The notes under the pieces: model-generated
The model's input: only the letters and a program-made list of their open reading frames with translations
Databases searched by the model: none
What the model was told of the DNA's origin: nothing
Assembly: GCF_016919065.1 (NCBI RefSeq)
Contig: NZ_JAFFQA010000035.1
Span: 1 to 53,875 of the forward strand
DNA: 53,875 nt
From: Desulfobulbus rhabdoformis
GTDB lineage: Bacteria > Desulfobacterota > Desulfobulbia > Desulfobulbales > Desulfobulbaceae
Direction of reading: 5' to 3'
Shown here: piece after piece, positions 52,353 through 53,875 of the stretch
How the letters are laid out: each line of letters begins with the position of its first letter
How positions within the stretch are numbered: position 1 is the stretch's first letter
Made by a program: the position numbers and the translations under genes

Positions 52353-52639
52353 CAGCGTTTTTTTGCGTTAAAAAACAGAATATCAGCAACTTAAAAACAT
52401 AAGCGAAAAATCCAAAAGATTCCCCCCAGGACACCCCTGGCCTTCTTTTGGTCTGACCTTTGATATTTTATAAAGATTTCAACTAGATAAATTCGGACAA
52501 ATCTGCTCAGGCAGAAGCGCAGATCTTTTGAGAAATGTTGCCAACCGTGGGCTCCTCATTCGGGAACTTCCCCAAAAAGGAGAGAGAGGGTATATCAGGG
52601 AAGTGATGGAAAGATCTTCAAGAAGGGAAAGATTCAGAT

Positions 52640-53248
52640 CTATTTTTCATCTCTATTGAACTCAAAGGCGATTTTTGCTTCATCTTTATTGTTGAGGAGT
52701 TCGTTGAGCAGGTGTGTTGTATAGCCCCATTGATACCGGGGAAACTGCGCACGAGCCTGGCTCAGTTTTTCTGCAAGCATACCTTCCAGGATGTGAATCA
52801 CCTGCTTGGCATGTTCACCTAGCCCCTCAATAGTTATAAAAACAAGAGCATCGATAATATCAGCAAGCTTGACAATGTAAAGGTGCTCCTTGCGCATCTC
52901 TCGTTTCATCCTAACGAGCCAAGGGGCGATTTCCGCTTCAATGGCGTCAATAGGGTTCTCTCCCTCGGTTATGTGCTCTATATGCTGTTTTAAAGGGCTT
53001 GGGAGGTCCCCCATCAACAGTTCGGGAGTATCGTGCAGAGAGGCATATTCCATGATCTGAAGGAGATGGGAATCCTTCAAATCGGGGCCAAGGATCTCTT
53101 TTGCCAATTTATTTGAAATCCTGGTCACCATATAGTGGTGTTCGGCCAACGTCTGATTTCTTGAGGTGCGCACACTATGCCAGCGCGTCACGTGACCAGA
53201 CCTGGCCAAATCTGCAAGGGTAAGCTTGGGGAGTTGTAATAAGGGCAT
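52640..53248 (-). CDS. HD-domain 5'-nucleotidase, YfbR-like
   Basis: A 202-aa HD-superfamily phosphohydrolase. SRNQTLAEHHYMVTR has the first metal His, and MEYASLHDTPELLMGDLPSPLK the HD dyad plus the GDLPxP motif typical of YfbR 5'-deoxynucleotidases; a later Asp (KLADIIDAL) completes the site. It would dephosphorylate deoxynucleoside monophosphates. ATG 53248 follows AAGGA; the longer frame (to 53308) runs into the insertion-sequence end and its first 20 residues are spurious. The stop is TAG (52640-52642), backed up by TGA one codon later. Confidence 0.88.
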   Translation of the reverse strand: MPLLQLPKLTLADLARSGHVTRWHSVRTSRNQTLAEHHYMVTRISNKLAKEILGPDLKDSHLLQIMEYASLHDTPELLMGDLPSPLKQHIEHITEGENPIDAIEAEIAPWLVRMKREMRKEHLYIVKLADIIDALVFITIEGLGEHAKQVIHILEGMLAEKLSQARAQFPRYQWGYTTHLLNELLNNKDEAKIAFEFNRDEK

Positions 53249-53277
53249 AAATATCCTTCTTTCACTACAATGCTTTA

Positions 53278-53875
53278 GGGAATCTTGAATAATTGCTTTT
53301 TCTGCCAATCTCGCGGAGTCTCAGCCACGCCCGCTTTGAACCGGTTGCGTTTATAAATTTGCCATGAGGCGGTACTTGCTGGGGTAATTTCACCATTCTG
53401 AGGAAAAATCCCGAAGCACTGCTGTTGTTTTGTACCAAACTTTCTGAAAAAGCTTGTTTTCAGGGCAGAGTTATCCACCCGGCCTACCGAATTCGTTTTT
53501 CGGAAGGCTCCTGATCTTTCAAAAAAATGTATGTTACCTGTTATCCGTTAATCAAATGTCGGGCAAGGCGGATGCTCAAATCCATAGGCAATCATTCGTA
53601 AAATTGTCTCCATGGAAGGAGCTATAAAAGTGTGAAAGTAGTTGCGCATTCGTTCCCACATTGACCTGTTACTTTTCAGTTTTGCCCGGGCTGCTTGAAA
53701 CAGCGGGCAGCAGAATTGCTGCACTTGATCAACAAGAAAAGCAAGCAACATCAGGTGCATGAAAACTGCGCTCAAGTGCTTTTTGCCCAGGCCATAGTTG
53801 TGCCCAAGGTTATAACCTTGATTTTTCAGAGTATTGAAGGTCTCGTTTTCAATCCGCCAGCGGGCACGACCACAG
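53278..53875 (-). mobile_element. Insertion sequence, 3' part (continues beyond the window)
   Basis: Its end at 53278 begins GGGAATCTTGAATAATTGC and matches about 45 bp of the family-2 MITE end at 36852, including TTTTTCTGCCAATCTC. The element contains the transposase C-terminus (53548-53875) and about 270 bp of apparently non-coding DNA (53278-53547). The other end lies outside the window. Confidence 0.75.
53548..53875 (-). CDS. DDE transposase, C-terminal fragment (IS4-like), cut by window edge
   Basis: The minus-strand frame is open from the window edge to TAA at 53548 (about 108 residues). It contains RWRIENETFNTLKNQGYNL and HNYGLGKKHLS, the Y-R-E region with the last catalytic Glu typical of IS4-type DDE transposases. 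The N-terminal two thirds lie beyond 53875, so the exact family and intactness cannot be judged. Confidence 0.8.
   Translation of the reverse strand, partial: CGRARWRIENETFNTLKNQGYNLGHNYGLGKKHLSAVFMHLMLLAFLVDQVQQFCCPLFQAARAKLKSNRSMWERMRNYFHTFIAPSMETILRMIAYGFEHPPCPTFD

Noticed and set aside
53249..53308. Longer N-terminus for the HD-domain nucleotidase
   Set aside because: The extra 20 residues are a translation of the insertion-sequence end; ATG 53248 has a good ribosome-binding site and fits the family.
1..53875. CRISPR array, phage tail genes or toxin-antitoxin pair
   Set aside because: No regularly spaced direct repeats and no recognisable Cas, phage-structural or paired toxin-antitoxin genes were seen.

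Overview
The window looks like the chromosome of a Gram-negative anaerobe of the Desulfobacterota (deltaproteobacterial sulfate-reducer type). The grounds are a bacterial pyrrolysine system with a split PylS, RACo-type corrinoid reactivation, a Desulfovibrio-like bacterioferritin, paired BCCT carriers and sigma-54 control. The taxonomic placement is inference from gene content; no rRNA or core marker lies in the window.

Layout. 0-12.1 kb is a mixed region: bacterioferritin, catalase, a decayed phage-like stretch, a redox-cysteine protein, a Kef-type antiporter with UspA domains, a solute-binding protein broken by a 26-bp tandem duplication beside a hybrid histidine kinase, a small membrane protein between two palindromic repeats, an SGNH lipoprotein and an iron-sulfur flavoprotein. 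12.7-20.3 kb is a compact plus-strand cluster: an MtbA/MtaA-like methyltransferase fused to a thioredoxin-like domain, two CobW GTPases, a cysteine-paired PadR regulator, an aquaglyceroporin and a Ssu/Tau-type ABC importer. It resembles no pathway I can name and is the best candidate for an undescribed system. 20.5-43.1 kb, all on the minus strand, is a methylated-amine island: two BCCT carriers, a sigma-54 activator, a methionine-synthase-activation-like protein, RACo, a DUF3795 protein, a class III aminotransferase, dimethylamine methyltransferase mtbB (in-frame amber), pylD, pylC, pylSn, pylB, pylSc, two corrinoid proteins, tRNA-Pyl(CUA), trimethylamine methyltransferase mttB (in-frame amber) and a non-pyrrolysine MttB homologue. 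43.5-53.9 kb holds an L,D-transpeptidase, a DMT exporter, a livGFHMK importer, a sulfotransferase-like gene, an HD-domain nucleotidase and the end of an insertion sequence.

How it fits together. The BCCT carriers would import quaternary amines. MttB, MtbB and the third MttB homologue would move methyl groups to the corrinoid proteins, with RACo and the activation-like protein restoring Co(I). The pyl genes make and charge pyrrolysine for the two amber codons. Five sigma-54 (-24/-12) promoters precede mttB, the MttB homologue, one BCCT gene, the sulfotransferase gene and (distantly) the liv operon; three of them share a palindromic box just downstream. No MtrH/MtvA-type methyl acceptor enzyme is visible here.

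Two families of small non-autonomous repeats punctuate the window. One (17-bp inverted ends) sits between pylSc and pylB and beside the MttB homologue, and shares its outer ~45 bp with the insertion sequence at the right edge. The other (CCTGAATCCGTGA ends) occurs near 9.7, 10.1, 11.5, 50.5 and 51.1 kb.
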